Of a DNA stretch of 64,000 nt, positions 56,009-64,000 are shown in pieces (within the stretch, counting starts at the first letter, position 1; each line of letters starts with the position of its first letter). The notes below the pieces were generated by a model. It had not been told where the DNA came from, did no database searches, and was given only the letters and a program-made list of their open reading frames with translations. The position numbers and the translations under genes are program-made. Origin of the DNA: Alkalibacterium subtropicum (GTDB taxonomy: Bacteria; Bacillota; Bacilli; Lactobacillales; Carnobacteriaceae_A); the NCBI RefSeq assembly GCF_900112455.1, contig NZ_FOLT01000001.1, positions 62,001-126,000 on the forward strand, read 5' to 3'.

Positions 56009-56512
56009 ATGGACGTAACAATGAAAGGTGAAAAATTTCAGACTAACGGACCCGTTCCAGAAGTAGGAGAGAATGCTCCTTCCTTCAACCTTAAGAACCT
56101 GCATAATGAAGACGTTAAACTTTCCGATTATGAAGGAGAAGTCGTTATTTTAAGTACTTTCCCAGATATAACGACGAGTACCTGTGCAAGACAGACGGAT
56201 ACCTTTAATACAGAAGGTAAAGAGTTGACCAATACCACAGTCCTCTCGATCTCAGCAAATACTGTTGAAGAGCAGGAAAAGTGGGCACAAGCAAAAGAAG
56301 TGGATACTGTCTTGCTGCATGACAGAGACCGGACCTTCGCCAAGGAATACGGTCTGTATATTGAAGATATGGATAAAATCGCACGTGCCGTATTCGTATT
56401 GAACAGACAAGGACAGATCGTTTATAGAGAGATCGTTAAAGAAATGTCCGGTGATCCGAATTACGAAGAGGCTTTATCAGCTGCCCGACATGAAGAGGCT
56501 GAGCTGAGTTAA
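56009..56512 (+). CDS. tpx: thiol peroxidase (Tpx), apparently 1-Cys form
   Basis: Atypical peroxiredoxin that reduces alkyl and hydrogen peroxides. The 167 aa length is standard. The peroxidatic residue is Cys59 in PDITTSTCARQT. The resolving Cys that lies about 34 residues later in E. coli-type Tpx is absent, and Cys59 is the only cysteine in the protein. Other family marks are kept (VGENAPSFNL, and RAVFVLNRQGQIVYRE). ATG 56009 follows aaggggaaa. The valS T-box follows directly. Confidence 0.92.
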   Translation: MDVTMKGEKFQTNGPVPEVGENAPSFNLKNLHNEDVKLSDYEGEVVILSTFPDITTSTCARQTDTFNTEGKELTNTTVLSISANTVEEQEKWAQAKEVDTVLLHDRDRTFAKEYGLYIEDMDKIARAVFVLNRQGQIVYREIVKEMSGDPNYEEALSAARHEEAELS

Positions 56513-56529
56513 TATAAATGAATAAATAA

Positions 56530-56771
56530 AGGCAATGATCATGAGTAGTATCAATAAAGACGGTCTTAGAGAATGGGTGTCTGGTGGAAATCCCTGATCG
56601 ATCTTATTGAGAAGTAGCATGTGAGCTATGCAGTGAACAGGGAAGTAGCTGTAAATGGACTGACAGCCCATTAAAACTGTTGTTAAGAGATCACTGTAGT
56701 GCATGACAGTGGTAATTTAGGTGGTACCGCGAAGCATTCGTCCTATGTCCATAGGATGAATGCTTTTTTTA
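56530..56771 (+). promoter_or_regulatory. T-box riboswitch of valS
   Basis: T-box core TAGGTGGTACCGCG at 56718-56731, then terminator agcattcgtcctat / ataggatgaatgct with T7 ending about 56770. A probable valine specifier GTA lies near 56614-56616 in the stem I region. It controls valS by tRNA-Val charging. Confidence 0.92.
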
Positions 56772-56789
56772 TGAAAAAGAGGAGTGATC

Positions 56790-59441
56790 ATGTTGGAAAA
56801 ACCGTTAGATATGTCAAAGAAATACGAACCATCAAAAGTAGAAGAAGGCCGCTATGAGAAATGGCTCAAGGAAGATTTGTTCAGACCGAATGATGAAGGA
56901 GCAGAACCTTATTCTGTCGTAATTCCCCCTCCCAATGTGACAGGAAAACTGCATTTGGGTCACGCCTGGGATACAACACTGCAGGATATCATTATCCGTC
57001 AGAAAAGAATGCAGGGATACGATGCCCTGTGGCTGCCCGGGATGGATCACGCCGGGATCGCTACCCAAGCAAAAGTAGAAGAAAAACTAGCTCAGGATTC
57101 CATTTCAAGGTACGATTTGGGAAGAGAAAAATTCCTGGAAAAAGTATGGGAATGGAAAGAAGAGTATGCTGAAAACATCCGCAGTCAGTGGTCGAAAGTA
57201 GGCATCTCCGTAGATTATTCGAGGGAACGCTTTACTTTAGATCAAGGTCTTAATGATGCAGTGAATAAAGTTTTTGTCGACTTATATAATAAAGGACTTA
57301 TCTACCGCGGCGAATACATTATCAATTGGGATCCCAAGGCGCAGACAGCTTTGTCAGATATCGAAGTCGACCATAAAGATGTCAACGGTGCCTTCTACCA
57401 CATCACGTATCCTATTGTGAATGGTGAAGGTGAAGTGGAAATCGCAACGACACGACCGGAAACGATGCTCGGCGATACAGCGGTGGCCGTACACCCTGAA
57501 GACGAAAGATACCAGCATCTCATAGGTAAAAAAGTCCTGCTTCCAGTGGTCGAAAGAGAACTGACTGTCGTCGCAGATGATTATGTGGACAGGGAGTTCG
57601 GAACAGGGGTGGTCAAAATCACTCCTGCCCATGACCCTAATGACTTCGAAATAGGCAAGCGTCATGACCTGGAACAAGTAAATGTCATGAACAATGACGG
57701 GTCGATGAACGAACTGGCTGGAAAATATGCAGGCATGGATCGTTTTGACGCACGAAAGGCCCTTGTTAAAGATTTGAAAGATTCCGGATACCTCATCAAA
57801 GTAGAAGAGATGACACATAGCGTTGGTCACTCAGAACGTACAGGTGTGATCGTTGAACCCAGACTGTCTACGCAATGGTTTGTTAAAATGCAGCCGCTGG
57901 CTGAACAGGCCCTGAAAAATCAGCAGACCGAAGACAAGGTCAATTTCGTGCCAGAACGGTTTGAAAAAACATTCAATAACTGGATGGAAAACGTTCATGA
58001 CTGGGTCATTTCCAGACAATTATGGTGGGGGCACCGTATTCCGGCCTGGTATCACAAAGAGACCGGCGAACTGTATGTTGGAGAAACTGCTCCGCAGGAC
58101 AGTGAAAACTGGGAACAGGACAGCGATGTACTGGATACATGGTTCAGTTCAGCCTTATGGCCGTTTTCGACTATGGGATGGCCGGACACAGAGTCAGAAG
58201 ATTTCAAAAAATATTTCCCGACCAGCACACTGGTTACGGGTTATGATATCATCTTTTTCTGGGTCAGCCGCATGATTTTCCAGAGTCTGGAATTTACCGG
58301 AAAGGCGCCATTTAAAAACGTTCTGATCCACGGTCTTATTAGAGATGAGCAAGGCAGAAAAATGAGCAAATCGTTAGGTAACGGTATCGATCCGATGGAT
58401 GTGATCGATCAGTATGGCGCCGATGCTTTAAGATGGTTCTTATCTAATGGCTCGGCTCCGGGGCAGGATGTTCGGTTCAGCTACGAAAAAATGGATGCCT
58501 CCTGGAACTTCATTAACAAGATCTGGAATGCCAGCCGATACGTTATTATGAACCTGGAAGATTTTTCTGTGTCAGACATCGATTTGTCAGGAGATAAATC
58601 GATTGCTGATAAGTGGATACTCGCTCGTTTGAACCAGACTATCAAACAGGTCACTGAACTTTTTGAGAAGTTTGAATTCGGTGAAGCAGGAAGACGACTC
58701 TATACCTTTATTTGGGATGATTACTGTGACTGGTACATCGAAATGAGTAAAGAGCTGCTTATTCAGGGTACAGAGGAACAGAAAGTCACGACAAAATCTG
58801 TCCTGGTCCATGTATTGGACCAGACGCTGCGTCTGCTGCATCCGATCATGCCGTTTGTGACAGAGGAAATCTGGGAGCATATCCCGCATGAAGGTCATTC
58901 TCTTGTCGTGGCAGAATATCCTGAAACGGTAAGTGAGTTTAACGATCAGGAAGCGATCAACAACATGGAGATGCTGATCGAACTGATCCGATCCGTCCGC
59001 TCGATCCGTCTTGATGCCAATCGCCCATTATCGAAAGAAATCGATATACTGATAAAAACGAAAGGTGAAAAAGAAAAGGCATTTCTAGTGGAAAACCAGT
59101 CCTTTATCGAGCGTTTCTGTAATCCTAATGAACTGGTGATCGATACGGAAGTGGATATGCCGGGTGAAGTGAAATCTGCAGTCATTTCCGGAGCTGAAGT
59201 CTATCTGCCGTTAGCCGGGCTGGTCGATATACAGGAAGAAATCGAACGTCTGGAACAGGAAAAAATCAAATGGCAGCAGGAGATAGACAGAGTAGAGAAA
59301 AAACTGGCGAATGAGAAGTTTGTACAGAATGCACCAGAAAAAATCGTGCACGCTGAAAAAGAGAAAGGCAGAGATTATAGAGAGAAATATGATGCGGTAA
59401 CTAATCAGATCGAAAAATTAAAGCAAGTCAAAGAAGGCTGA
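56790..59441 (+). CDS. valS: valyl-tRNA synthetase
   Basis: Class I synthetase of 883 aa. HLGH, the HIGH variant, is at 55-58 and KMSKS at 524-528, with a CP1 editing domain in between. A C-terminal coiled-coil arm (about 815-883) follows, typical of ValS and absent from IleS. I chose ATG 56790 with gaggag upstream rather than a GTG two codons earlier. It is regulated by the T-box and followed closely by a HAD phosphatase gene. Confidence 0.98.
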   Translation: MLEKPLDMSKKYEPSKVEEGRYEKWLKEDLFRPNDEGAEPYSVVIPPPNVTGKLHLGHAWDTTLQDIIIRQKRMQGYDALWLPGMDHAGIATQAKVEEKLAQDSISRYDLGREKFLEKVWEWKEEYAENIRSQWSKVGISVDYSRERFTLDQGLNDAVNKVFVDLYNKGLIYRGEYIINWDPKAQTALSDIEVDHKDVNGAFYHITYPIVNGEGEVEIATTRPETMLGDTAVAVHPEDERYQHLIGKKVLLPVVERELTVVADDYVDREFGTGVVKITPAHDPNDFEIGKRHDLEQVNVMNNDGSMNELAGKYAGMDRFDARKALVKDLKDSGYLIKVEEMTHSVGHSERTGVIVEPRLSTQWFVKMQPLAEQALKNQQTEDKVNFVPERFEKTFNNWMENVHDWVISRQLWWGHRIPAWYHKETGELYVGETAPQDSENWEQDSDVLDTWFSSALWPFSTMGWPDTESEDFKKYFPTSTLVTGYDIIFFWVSRMIFQSLEFTGKAPFKNVLIHGLIRDEQGRKMSKSLGNGIDPMDVIDQYGADALRWFLSNGSAPGQDVRFSYEKMDASWNFINKIWNASRYVIMNLEDFSVSDIDLSGDKSIADKWILARLNQTIKQVTELFEKFEFGEAGRRLYTFIWDDYCDWYIEMSKELLIQGTEEQKVTTKSVLVHVLDQTLRLLHPIMPFVTEEIWEHIPHEGHSLVVAEYPETVSEFNDQEAINNMEMLIELIRSVRSIRLDANRPLSKEIDILIKTKGEKEKAFLVENQSFIERFCNPNELVIDTEVDMPGEVKSAVISGAEVYLPLAGLVDIQEEIERLEQEKIKWQQEIDRVEKKLANEKFVQNAPEKIVHAEKEKGRDYREKYDAVTNQIEKLKQVKEG

Positions 59442-59443
59442 CT

Positions 59444-60100
59444 ATGAATAAAGTTGTTGTTTTTGATATGGATGGCTTGATGTTCGACACGGAGCCGCTT
59501 TACTATAAAGCGAATCAGAAAACAGCTGATGCATTGAGCATTCCGTTTGACTACTCTTTTTACGAGAAGTATATCGGAGCGAGTGAGAGTGATTTTTTTG
59601 ATGCAATGTTCGATCAGTTTCCTCAAAGCAATGTCCAGCAGTTCATTATCGACAGTAAAAAAGATGTTGAAAAACTCCTGCTTTCTGAACCGCCGAAAAT
59701 GAAGAAAGGTCTAGTCGAGCTGCTCGATTATTTAAAAGGCAAGGGATATAAAACTGTGGTTGCTTCCAGTTCAACACGGAAATTAGTGGAGAACCTTCTT
59801 GATCTAACTGATATCAGAGATTATTTCGATGCTTATATCGGAGGAGACGAAGTTGCTGAATCCAAACCACATCCTGAAATATTCCAGAAAGCAGTAGAGC
59901 GTGCTGGGAATCCGCAGTCTGATGTCCTGGTGCTGGAAGATTCACTTAATGGTATCCGGGCAGCCTATGCAGCCGGATATAAAGTGATCATGGTCCCTGA
60001 TCTAGTGGAACCGACGGAAGAAGCGAAAGCGAAAACATTAGAAATTTGTGAGGATTTGGAAGAAATTCTTATCAAAATAAAAAGTGAGAATTTTTTTTAA
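59444..60100 (+). CDS. HAD-IA family phosphatase (beta-phosphoglucomutase-like)
   Basis: A 218 aa HAD hydrolase. Motif I is FDMDGLMFDTEP, motif II VASSST, the motif III Lys lies in ESKPHPEIF, and motif IV is LEDSLNGIRAAYAAG. A helical cap (about 15-80) is inserted after motif I. The family includes beta-phosphoglucomutases and phosphoglycolate- and sugar-phosphatases; the substrate is unclear. ATG 59444 begins 2 bp after the valS stop, so it is probably co-transcribed and under T-box control. Confidence 0.9.
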   Translation: MNKVVVFDMDGLMFDTEPLYYKANQKTADALSIPFDYSFYEKYIGASESDFFDAMFDQFPQSNVQQFIIDSKKDVEKLLLSEPPKMKKGLVELLDYLKGKGYKTVVASSSTRKLVENLLDLTDIRDYFDAYIGGDEVAESKPHPEIFQKAVERAGNPQSDVLVLEDSLNGIRAAYAAGYKVIMVPDLVEPTEEAKAKTLEICEDLEEILIKIKSENFF

Positions 60101-60114
60101 AAGACAGTATATTA

Positions 60115-60147
60115 AACAGAGAAGATAAAAATCTTCTCTGTTTTTTT
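60115..60147 (+). terminator. terminator after HAD gene
   Basis: Perfect stem aacagagaagat / atcttctctgtt with a 4-nt loop and T7. Confidence 0.93.
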
Positions 60148-60162
60148 ATTGGAGGGAATTCT

Positions 60163-60846
60163 ATGCTTAATCAGAAATTTGTTGATGTTCCAAAAGAGTC
60201 AAGACCCAGAGAAAGAATGAAGGAATATGGTCCTGAAGCATTGGCCAATCATGAACTGCTGGCCATACTGCTTCGCACAGGAACAAAAGATCATAATGTC
60301 ATTCAATTGAGCATGCAGGTTTTTTCATACTTTGATGATCTATATATGTTTAAGAATGCATCACTTGAAGAACTGTTATCGATACCCGGTATTGGCAAAG
60401 CGAAAGCTTTTGAAATGCTTGCCTCTATCGAATTGGGCAAGCGCCTTGCTAAAACAACCGTTCTGAAAGAAGGGGCTGTGACGTCGAGTCAGTTTGTCGG
60501 GAAATTATTGATGGAGGAACTGAAGGGGCTGCAGCAGGAATTGGTAGTAGGGCTGTTTTTAAACACGAAAAATGAAATAATAAAAAAAGAGACGATATTT
60601 AAAGGAAGTTTAAATTCGAGCGTAGCTCACCCGAGAGAAATTTTCAAAGCTGCTATAAAATATTCTTCCGCGCGCATAATCATTGCGCATAATCATCCTT
60701 CCGGTAATCCTGAACCTTCAGAAGCTGATTTGAGATTCACAGAGAGAATGAGTGAAGTGGGTAAAATCGTAGGTATCGAACTCCTGGATCATTTTATTAT
60801 TGGAGAGGATCAGTATATCAGTCTGAAAGAGTATGGAGCCATGTGA
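60163..60846 (+). CDS. radC: RadC family JAMM/MPN protein
   Basis: A 227 aa protein with a helix-hairpin-helix region (LLSIPGIGKAKAF, near 66-78) and a JAB/MPN domain with the metal motif HNHPSGNPEPSEAD. RadC was once linked to DNA repair, but that is disputed, and its biochemical role is open. ATG 60163 follows ggaggg. It lies upstream of cold-shock copy 2 and mreBCD, the common radC-mreB order. Confidence 0.93.
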   Translation: MLNQKFVDVPKESRPRERMKEYGPEALANHELLAILLRTGTKDHNVIQLSMQVFSYFDDLYMFKNASLEELLSIPGIGKAKAFEMLASIELGKRLAKTTVLKEGAVTSSQFVGKLLMEELKGLQQELVVGLFLNTKNEIIKKETIFKGSLNSSVAHPREIFKAAIKYSSARIIIAHNHPSGNPEPSEADLRFTERMSEVGKIVGIELLDHFIIGEDQYISLKEYGAM

Positions 60847-60904
60847 ATACTGCTTTTTTTCACAAAGTATGAACAAGATAATTTGACAAAAAAGTGCTAA
60901 ATAC

Positions 60905-60933
60905 TTGCACAAAAGAATATAGCGTGGTACTAT
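60905..60933 (+). promoter_or_regulatory. promoter of cold-shock gene 2
   Basis: TTGCAC (60905-60910), 17 bp, TACTAT (60928-60933). It gives a 5' leader of about 110 nt, a length typical of cold-shock mRNAs. Confidence 0.7.
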
Positions 60934-60939
60934 GAGTTT

Positions 60940-61049
60940 AGCATTTTGTTAGGGAAAGAAAAAAGTAATGTGTAACAACATTCCGATTCGTACCTATAGC
61001 AATAATGTGAAATAATTTGTGCTTTAAGGCACGAGGAGGAACAGTAAAC
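60940..61049 (+). promoter_or_regulatory. long 5' leader of cold-shock gene 2
   Basis: An untranslated region of about 110 nt with no terminator, ending in acgaggagga. In cspA-type genes such leaders act as RNA thermosensors; here that is inferred from length and gene family only. Confidence 0.4.
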
Positions 61050-61250
61050 ATGGAAAACGGTACAGTAAAATGGTTTAACGCAGAAAAAGGATTTGGATTT
61101 ATCGAGCGCGAAGGTGCAGACGATGTATTCGTACACTTCTCAGCTATCAACGAAGAAGGATTCAAATCATTAGAAGAAGGTCAAGCAGTTACTTTCGATA
61201 TCGAAGAAGGCGCACGCGGACCTCAAGCAGCAAACGTAGAAAAAGCTTAA
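61050..61250 (+). CDS. csp: cold-shock protein (CspA family), copy 2
   Basis: A 66 aa cold-shock domain protein starting [22 protein letters not shown]1 is GFGFIER and RNP2 VFVHFSAI. It matches copy 1 at most positions and is the same length; the C-terminus is more acidic. Codon use is strongly biased toward common codons, suggesting high expression. ATG 61050 has a strong gaggagga site. Own promoter and terminator. Confidence 0.97.
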   Translation: MENGTVKWFNAEKGFGFIEREGADDVFVHFSAINEEGFKSLEEGQAVTFDIEEGARGPQAANVEKA

Positions 61251-61273
61251 TACTAAACTATTATAATTTTTTT

Positions 61274-61307
61274 AACCGAGTAGGATATTTATCCTACTCG
61301 GTTTTTT
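61274..61307 (+). terminator. terminator after cold-shock gene 2
   Basis: Perfect stem aaccgagtaggat / atcctactcggtt with a 4-nt loop and T6. Confidence 0.95.
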
Positions 61308-61401
61308 AGTACACTGAAAAAAATAAATGTGACATTTCAAATATTAAATTTAAAAGAAAGTGCCCGTAAGCTAGTGCATATTCGCAAAGAAAAAGGTACA
61401 A

Positions 61402-61430
61402 TTACATAATGTAAGTTTATGATCTATAAT
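61402..61430 (+). promoter_or_regulatory. mreB promoter
   Basis: TTACAT (61402-61407), 17 bp, TATAAT (61425-61430), 36 bp before the favoured mreB start. Confidence 0.65.
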
Positions 61431-61465
61431 GTTAGTACGTGAAAGTGTTGAAAGGAGATTTTTTA

Positions 61466-62476
61466 GTGTTCTGGTTCAGAAAAAAAGGGGTCGGTATCGA
61501 TTTGGGTACCGCTAATACGAATGTTTATATAGAAGGAAAAGGTATCGTCCTAGGCGAACCTTCAGTTGTAGCAAAAGATAAAACAAATGATGAAGTGGTA
61601 TCTGTTGGTGAAAATGCTCAGAAAATGATTGGTCGTACCCCGGGAAGTATCGTCGCTCTACGTCCCATGAAAGACGGTGTGATCGCAGATTTTGATACAA
61701 CAGCCGCCATGCTTGAATATTTTATAACTAAAGCTGTTGGAAAACGTGGATCTAAGCCTGAAGTTGTTGTCTGTGTGCCTGGTGGAGGGACAGAAGTCGA
61801 AAAGAGAGCGATCATTGATGCGGCTAAAATGGCTGGAGCAAGAGATGCCTATCTGATAGAAGAGCCGTTTGCTGCTGCGATCGGTGCAGGGTTACCTGTC
61901 AACGAACCTACAGGCAGTATGGTCGTGGATATCGGGGGTGGAACCACAGATGTCGCAACGATATCTTTAGGTGGTATCGTCAGCAGCCGTACGATAAAAA
62001 TGGCAGGGGACCAGATGGATCAGTCCATTATTCAGTATATTAGAAACAAATATAATCTGCTTATTGGCGAAAGAACGGCTGAAGCTGTGAAAATAGAATT
62101 AGGAAGTGCTTCGATCGAAGAGGCTAAAGACATGGGATCAATGGATATTCGTGGAAGAGATCTGTTGACAGGTTTACCTAAAACGATATCGATTCCGGCT
62201 ATTGATGTAGCAGAAGCAATCAAAGAAGTGATCGAAGGCATTCTTATAGCTGTTAAGGGAACACTCGAGGATACTTCTCCGGAAATCTCAGCTGATGTTA
62301 TTGATCGTGGTATCGTCTTGACCGGTGGCGGAGCTTTGCTGAAGCATCTGAGCGATGTGATTGCAGAAGAAACTGATGTCCCTGTTTTTGTAGCCAGCAA
62401 TCCTTTAGATTGTGTAGCGATAGGAACCGGAGAAGCATTGAATCACATGCACATCTACAGAAAGCAATCAAGATAA
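61466..62476 (+). CDS. mreB: rod shape-determining protein MreB
   Basis: Actin-like ATPase guiding side-wall synthesis. The 336 aa protein has phosphate-1 [17 protein letters not shown], phosphate-2 [12 protein letters not shown], and adenosine motif [14 protein letters not shown] 61466 with aaaggag 9 nt upstream is preferred over GTG 61439, which would add nine residues before that site. With mreC and mreD it forms the elongation complex, implying rod or ovoid cells. It is separated from mreC by a hairpin and a second inverted repeat. Confidence 0.97.
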   Translation: MFWFRKKGVGIDLGTANTNVYIEGKGIVLGEPSVVAKDKTNDEVVSVGENAQKMIGRTPGSIVALRPMKDGVIADFDTTAAMLEYFITKAVGKRGSKPEVVVCVPGGGTEVEKRAIIDAAKMAGARDAYLIEEPFAAAIGAGLPVNEPTGSMVVDIGGGTTDVATISLGGIVSSRTIKMAGDQMDQSIIQYIRNKYNLLIGERTAEAVKIELGSASIEEAKDMGSMDIRGRDLLTGLPKTISIPAIDVAEAIKEVIEGILIAVKGTLEDTSPEISADVIDRGIVLTGGGALLKHLSDVIAEETDVPVFVASNPLDCVAIGTGEALNHMHIYRKQSR

Positions 62477-62482
62477 ATATTT

Positions 62483-62515
62483 AAACTAGCGGGAAGATAT
62501 TCTTCCCGCTAGTTT
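62483..62515 (+). terminator. hairpin after mreB (possible attenuator)
   Basis: Near-perfect stem aaactagcgggaaga / tcttcccgctagttt with a 4-nt loop but only three Ts after it, so it may be a partial terminator or an RNA stabiliser between mreB and mreC. Confidence 0.65.
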
Positions 62516-62528
62516 AATGAGCGCCAAT

Positions 62529-62559
62529 GTATGCGTGTTCTATAAGAGAATACGCATAC
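62529..62559. repeat. inverted repeat between mreB and mreC
   Basis: Arms gtatgcgtgttct (62529-62541) and agaatacgcatac (62547-62559) pair over 13 bases with one G-T wobble and a 5-nt loop. There is no T run, so it is not a simple terminator. It lies about 85 bp before the mreC start and could be an operator or RNA hairpin. Confidence 0.75.
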
Positions 62560-62643
62560 CAGCCGCGCATTTCAAACTGCCTCTACGAACTGACTATAAT
62601 CTATGGTAAAATAAGCGAAGTTAAATTATAAGAGGTGTCACAA

Positions 62644-63498
62644 TTGAACCAGTTTTTTACAAATAAAAAATTAATCGTCCTGCTTGTGAGTGTGATTTTG
62701 TTTGTTTCACTCATTTCATTATCGATGAGAAATGCTGAAAATATTCCATTCGTTCAACAGGCGACCAATGATATTACTGCGGTGCTTGGAAGAGTCTATT
62801 CAAAACCTGCGAATGCTATTATCAGCGTGTTTGATTCGATAGATGATTTACAGGATACGTATGCGGAAAACCAGAGGTTGAAAATAGAAATCGATCGCAT
62901 CTATGAACGTCAGGCAGAATTGAATACATTAAAAGAGGAGAACACTCGTCTTGAAGAAGAACTGGATTTACAGCAGTCACTAACCGATTACCGAACGATC
63001 TCTGGGACCGTTATTTCCCGCAATCCGGATAACTGGGTCGACCAGGTGGTGATTGACCGCGGAAGTCAGGATGGTGTTGAGGTAGGGATGCCGGTCATGT
63101 CAGGCAACGGTCTGGTTGGACGTATCTCTGAAACGAATCCGACAAGTTCGAAAGTTGTTCTGCTTACTAATATCGAACAGACGTCTAATCAGGTTTCTTC
63201 AGAGATCGTCATGGAAGATGAGACAGTATATGGTATCATCAGCGACTATGACGAGGAGAGAAATCAGCTCCTGATGTCTCAGATAACGTCAACATTAGAA
63301 ATAAGCGAAGGAGAACTAGTGACCACTTCCGGTTTAGGCGGATCCATACCTCGCGGACTGGTTATTGGTGAAGTGGAAGAAGTTTCTATGGATGCTCACG
63401 GACTTGCTCAGCAGGTATATGTGAAGCCTTCTGCTGATTTTAACAATATACGATTCGTGACCATTATTCACCGTCTGGCTGAAAGTGGTGAAGATTGA
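62644..63498 (+). CDS. mreC: rod shape-determining protein MreC
   Basis: Bitopic membrane protein of 284 aa linking the cytoskeleton to penicillin-binding proteins. A short cytoplasmic start is followed by a transmembrane helix (about 10-29), a coiled coil (about 70-112, QRLKIEIDRIYERQ and following) and two extracellular beta-barrel domains with VVIDRGSQDGV. TTG 62644 with agaggtg upstream is favoured; GTG 62635 overlaps that site. Its stop overlaps the mreD start (TGATG). Confidence 0.95.
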   Translation: MNQFFTNKKLIVLLVSVILFVSLISLSMRNAENIPFVQQATNDITAVLGRVYSKPANAIISVFDSIDDLQDTYAENQRLKIEIDRIYERQAELNTLKEENTRLEEELDLQQSLTDYRTISGTVISRNPDNWVDQVVIDRGSQDGVEVGMPVMSGNGLVGRISETNPTSSKVVLLTNIEQTSNQVSSEIVMEDETVYGIISDYDEERNQLLMSQITSTLEISEGELVTTSGLGGSIPRGLVIGEVEEVSMDAHGLAQQVYVKPSADFNNIRFVTIIHRLAESGED

Positions 63499-64000
63499 TG
63501 GGTAACTGGAAAAAAGTGACCATTCCCATTTTTCTTTTGTTTTTTACTTTGCTTATTGATGGCGGCCTGACTTATCTGTTTCGCGATCAGCTGAGTACAT
63601 CTTTTGGCTTAATGATCCCCCGACTGGTCGTTATTACATTGATCATGCTCTCTTTCTACCTGGAACCAAGGCAGCTGTATATTCTTGCCTTTGCATTCGG
63701 ATTTGTTTATGACAGTTACTACAGTGGTGTTTTGGGCATTTATATTGCAGCATTCATATTGATCCCGTATCTGATCATACAAATCCGTCAGATAATCAAT
63801 CCATATTTCTATGCAATACTGCTGATCAATATTGTCGTCCTGACACTGATGGAATTATTTGTCTTTAGTGTGTACCGGGTCATCGGTTTGTCCGATATGA
63901 CGCTGCAACTGTTCTTAGTCAGTCGTCTGAATGGTACGCTGATATTTAATACTGTTGCTTTTTTAGTCATCGGCTATCCGCTGAAGGAATGGATCAAGGT
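63498..64000 (+). CDS. mreD: rod shape-determining protein MreD, 3' truncated by window edge
   Basis: The ATG at 63498 overlaps the mreC stop, and an open frame runs past the window end (167 codons visible). The product is a polytopic membrane protein with about five hydrophobic segments; the family-typical GFVYDSYYSGVLGIY motif near 73-88 is present. Position after mreC and the hydropathy pattern make the call. The C-terminal residues are outside the window. Confidence 0.93.
   Translation, partial: MGNWKKVTIPIFLLFFTLLIDGGLTYLFRDQLSTSFGLMIPRLVVITLIMLSFYLEPRQLYILAFAFGFVYDSYYSGVLGIYIAAFILIPYLIIQIRQIINPYFYAILLINIVVLTLMELFVFSVYRVIGLSDMTLQLFLVSRLNGTLIFNTVAFLVIGYPLKEWIK

Noticed and set aside
57354-57830. 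158-codon minus-strand frame opposite valS
   Set aside because: Antisense shadow of valS with no start signal and no recognisable domain.
1-64000. Prophage, insertion sequence, integrase, toxin-antitoxin or defence island
   Set aside because: No transposase, recombinase, phage structural or restriction gene was found, and gene order is that of a conserved chromosomal core.

Overview
The window is a 64 kb stretch of core chromosome from a low-GC Firmicute of the order Lactobacillales. Gene content and order point to that order. Diagnostic features are coiA-pepF-spxH-CYTH-relQ-nadK-rluD, a ClpE-type Clp ATPase behind CtsR-like operators, a dcw cluster without ftsW or murE, the yqeG-yqeH-yhbY-nadD-yqeK-rsfS block, and T-box controlled ileS and valS. 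Protein flavour (many acidic residues) and arrangement would suit Carnobacteriaceae (an Alkalibacterium- or Marinilactibacillus-like genus), but that family call is inference. No rRNA, tRNA, CRISPR array, insertion sequence, prophage or integrase was seen, so this is housekeeping rather than accessory DNA.

Layout. 1-8.5 kb: the end of coiA, then pepF; a divergent spxH-like adaptor and CYTH phosphatase on the minus strand; and the plus-strand operon relQ-nadK-pseudouridine synthase-ComEC-like metallo-hydrolase-DUF3006, meeting a GNAT gene tail to tail. 8.6-19 kb: an AI-2E family permease, prfC, clpE (minus), ptsH-ptsI, a hydroxyacid dehydrogenase, an aminotransferase (minus) and ykuJ. 19-25.4 kb: a ribosome-assembly and NAD operon (yqeG to tmcAL), then yceD-rpmF from its own strong promoter. 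25.6-39.7 kb: a DUF3397 membrane protein, then the division and wall cluster mraZ-rsmH-ftsL-pbpB-mraY, murD-murG-divIB, and ftsA-ftsZ-sepF-ylmG-ylmH-divIVA. 39.7-48.5 kb: T-box/ileS, a cold-shock gene, a GlsB-like protein, telA-xpaC (minus), nudix hydrolase, a small basic membrane protein, mtnN, yktB and an acetyltransferase. 48.6-56.5 kb: a bacterial eRF1-like (baeRF) protein, rpsD with a leader, an fRMsr, ezrA, cysteine desulfurase-thiI and tpx. 56.5-64 kb: T-box/valS, a HAD phosphatase, radC, a second cold-shock gene, and mreB-mreC-mreD, with mreD cut by the window end.

The genes form a growth and division module (dcw, ezrA, sepF, divIVA, mreBCD), a translation and ribosome-assembly module (S4, L32, YqeH, YhbY, RsfS, RF3, IleS, ValS, tmcAL, thiI, YlmH) and a stress module (relQ, spxH-like, clpE, tpx, fRMsr, two cold-shock proteins). 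Regulatory DNA is well preserved: two T-boxes, a probable S4 leader, a 10-bp-phased MraZ operator, CtsR-like operators and several consensus promoters with 17-bp spacers. I found no clear unknown multigene system. The most interesting items are the baeRF gene with its hairpin leader, altered active-site motifs in the metallo-hydrolase, DsbA-like and Tpx proteins, an unannotated hydrophobic mini-ORF near 51.0 kb, and unexplained inverted repeats before mreC and ftsA.
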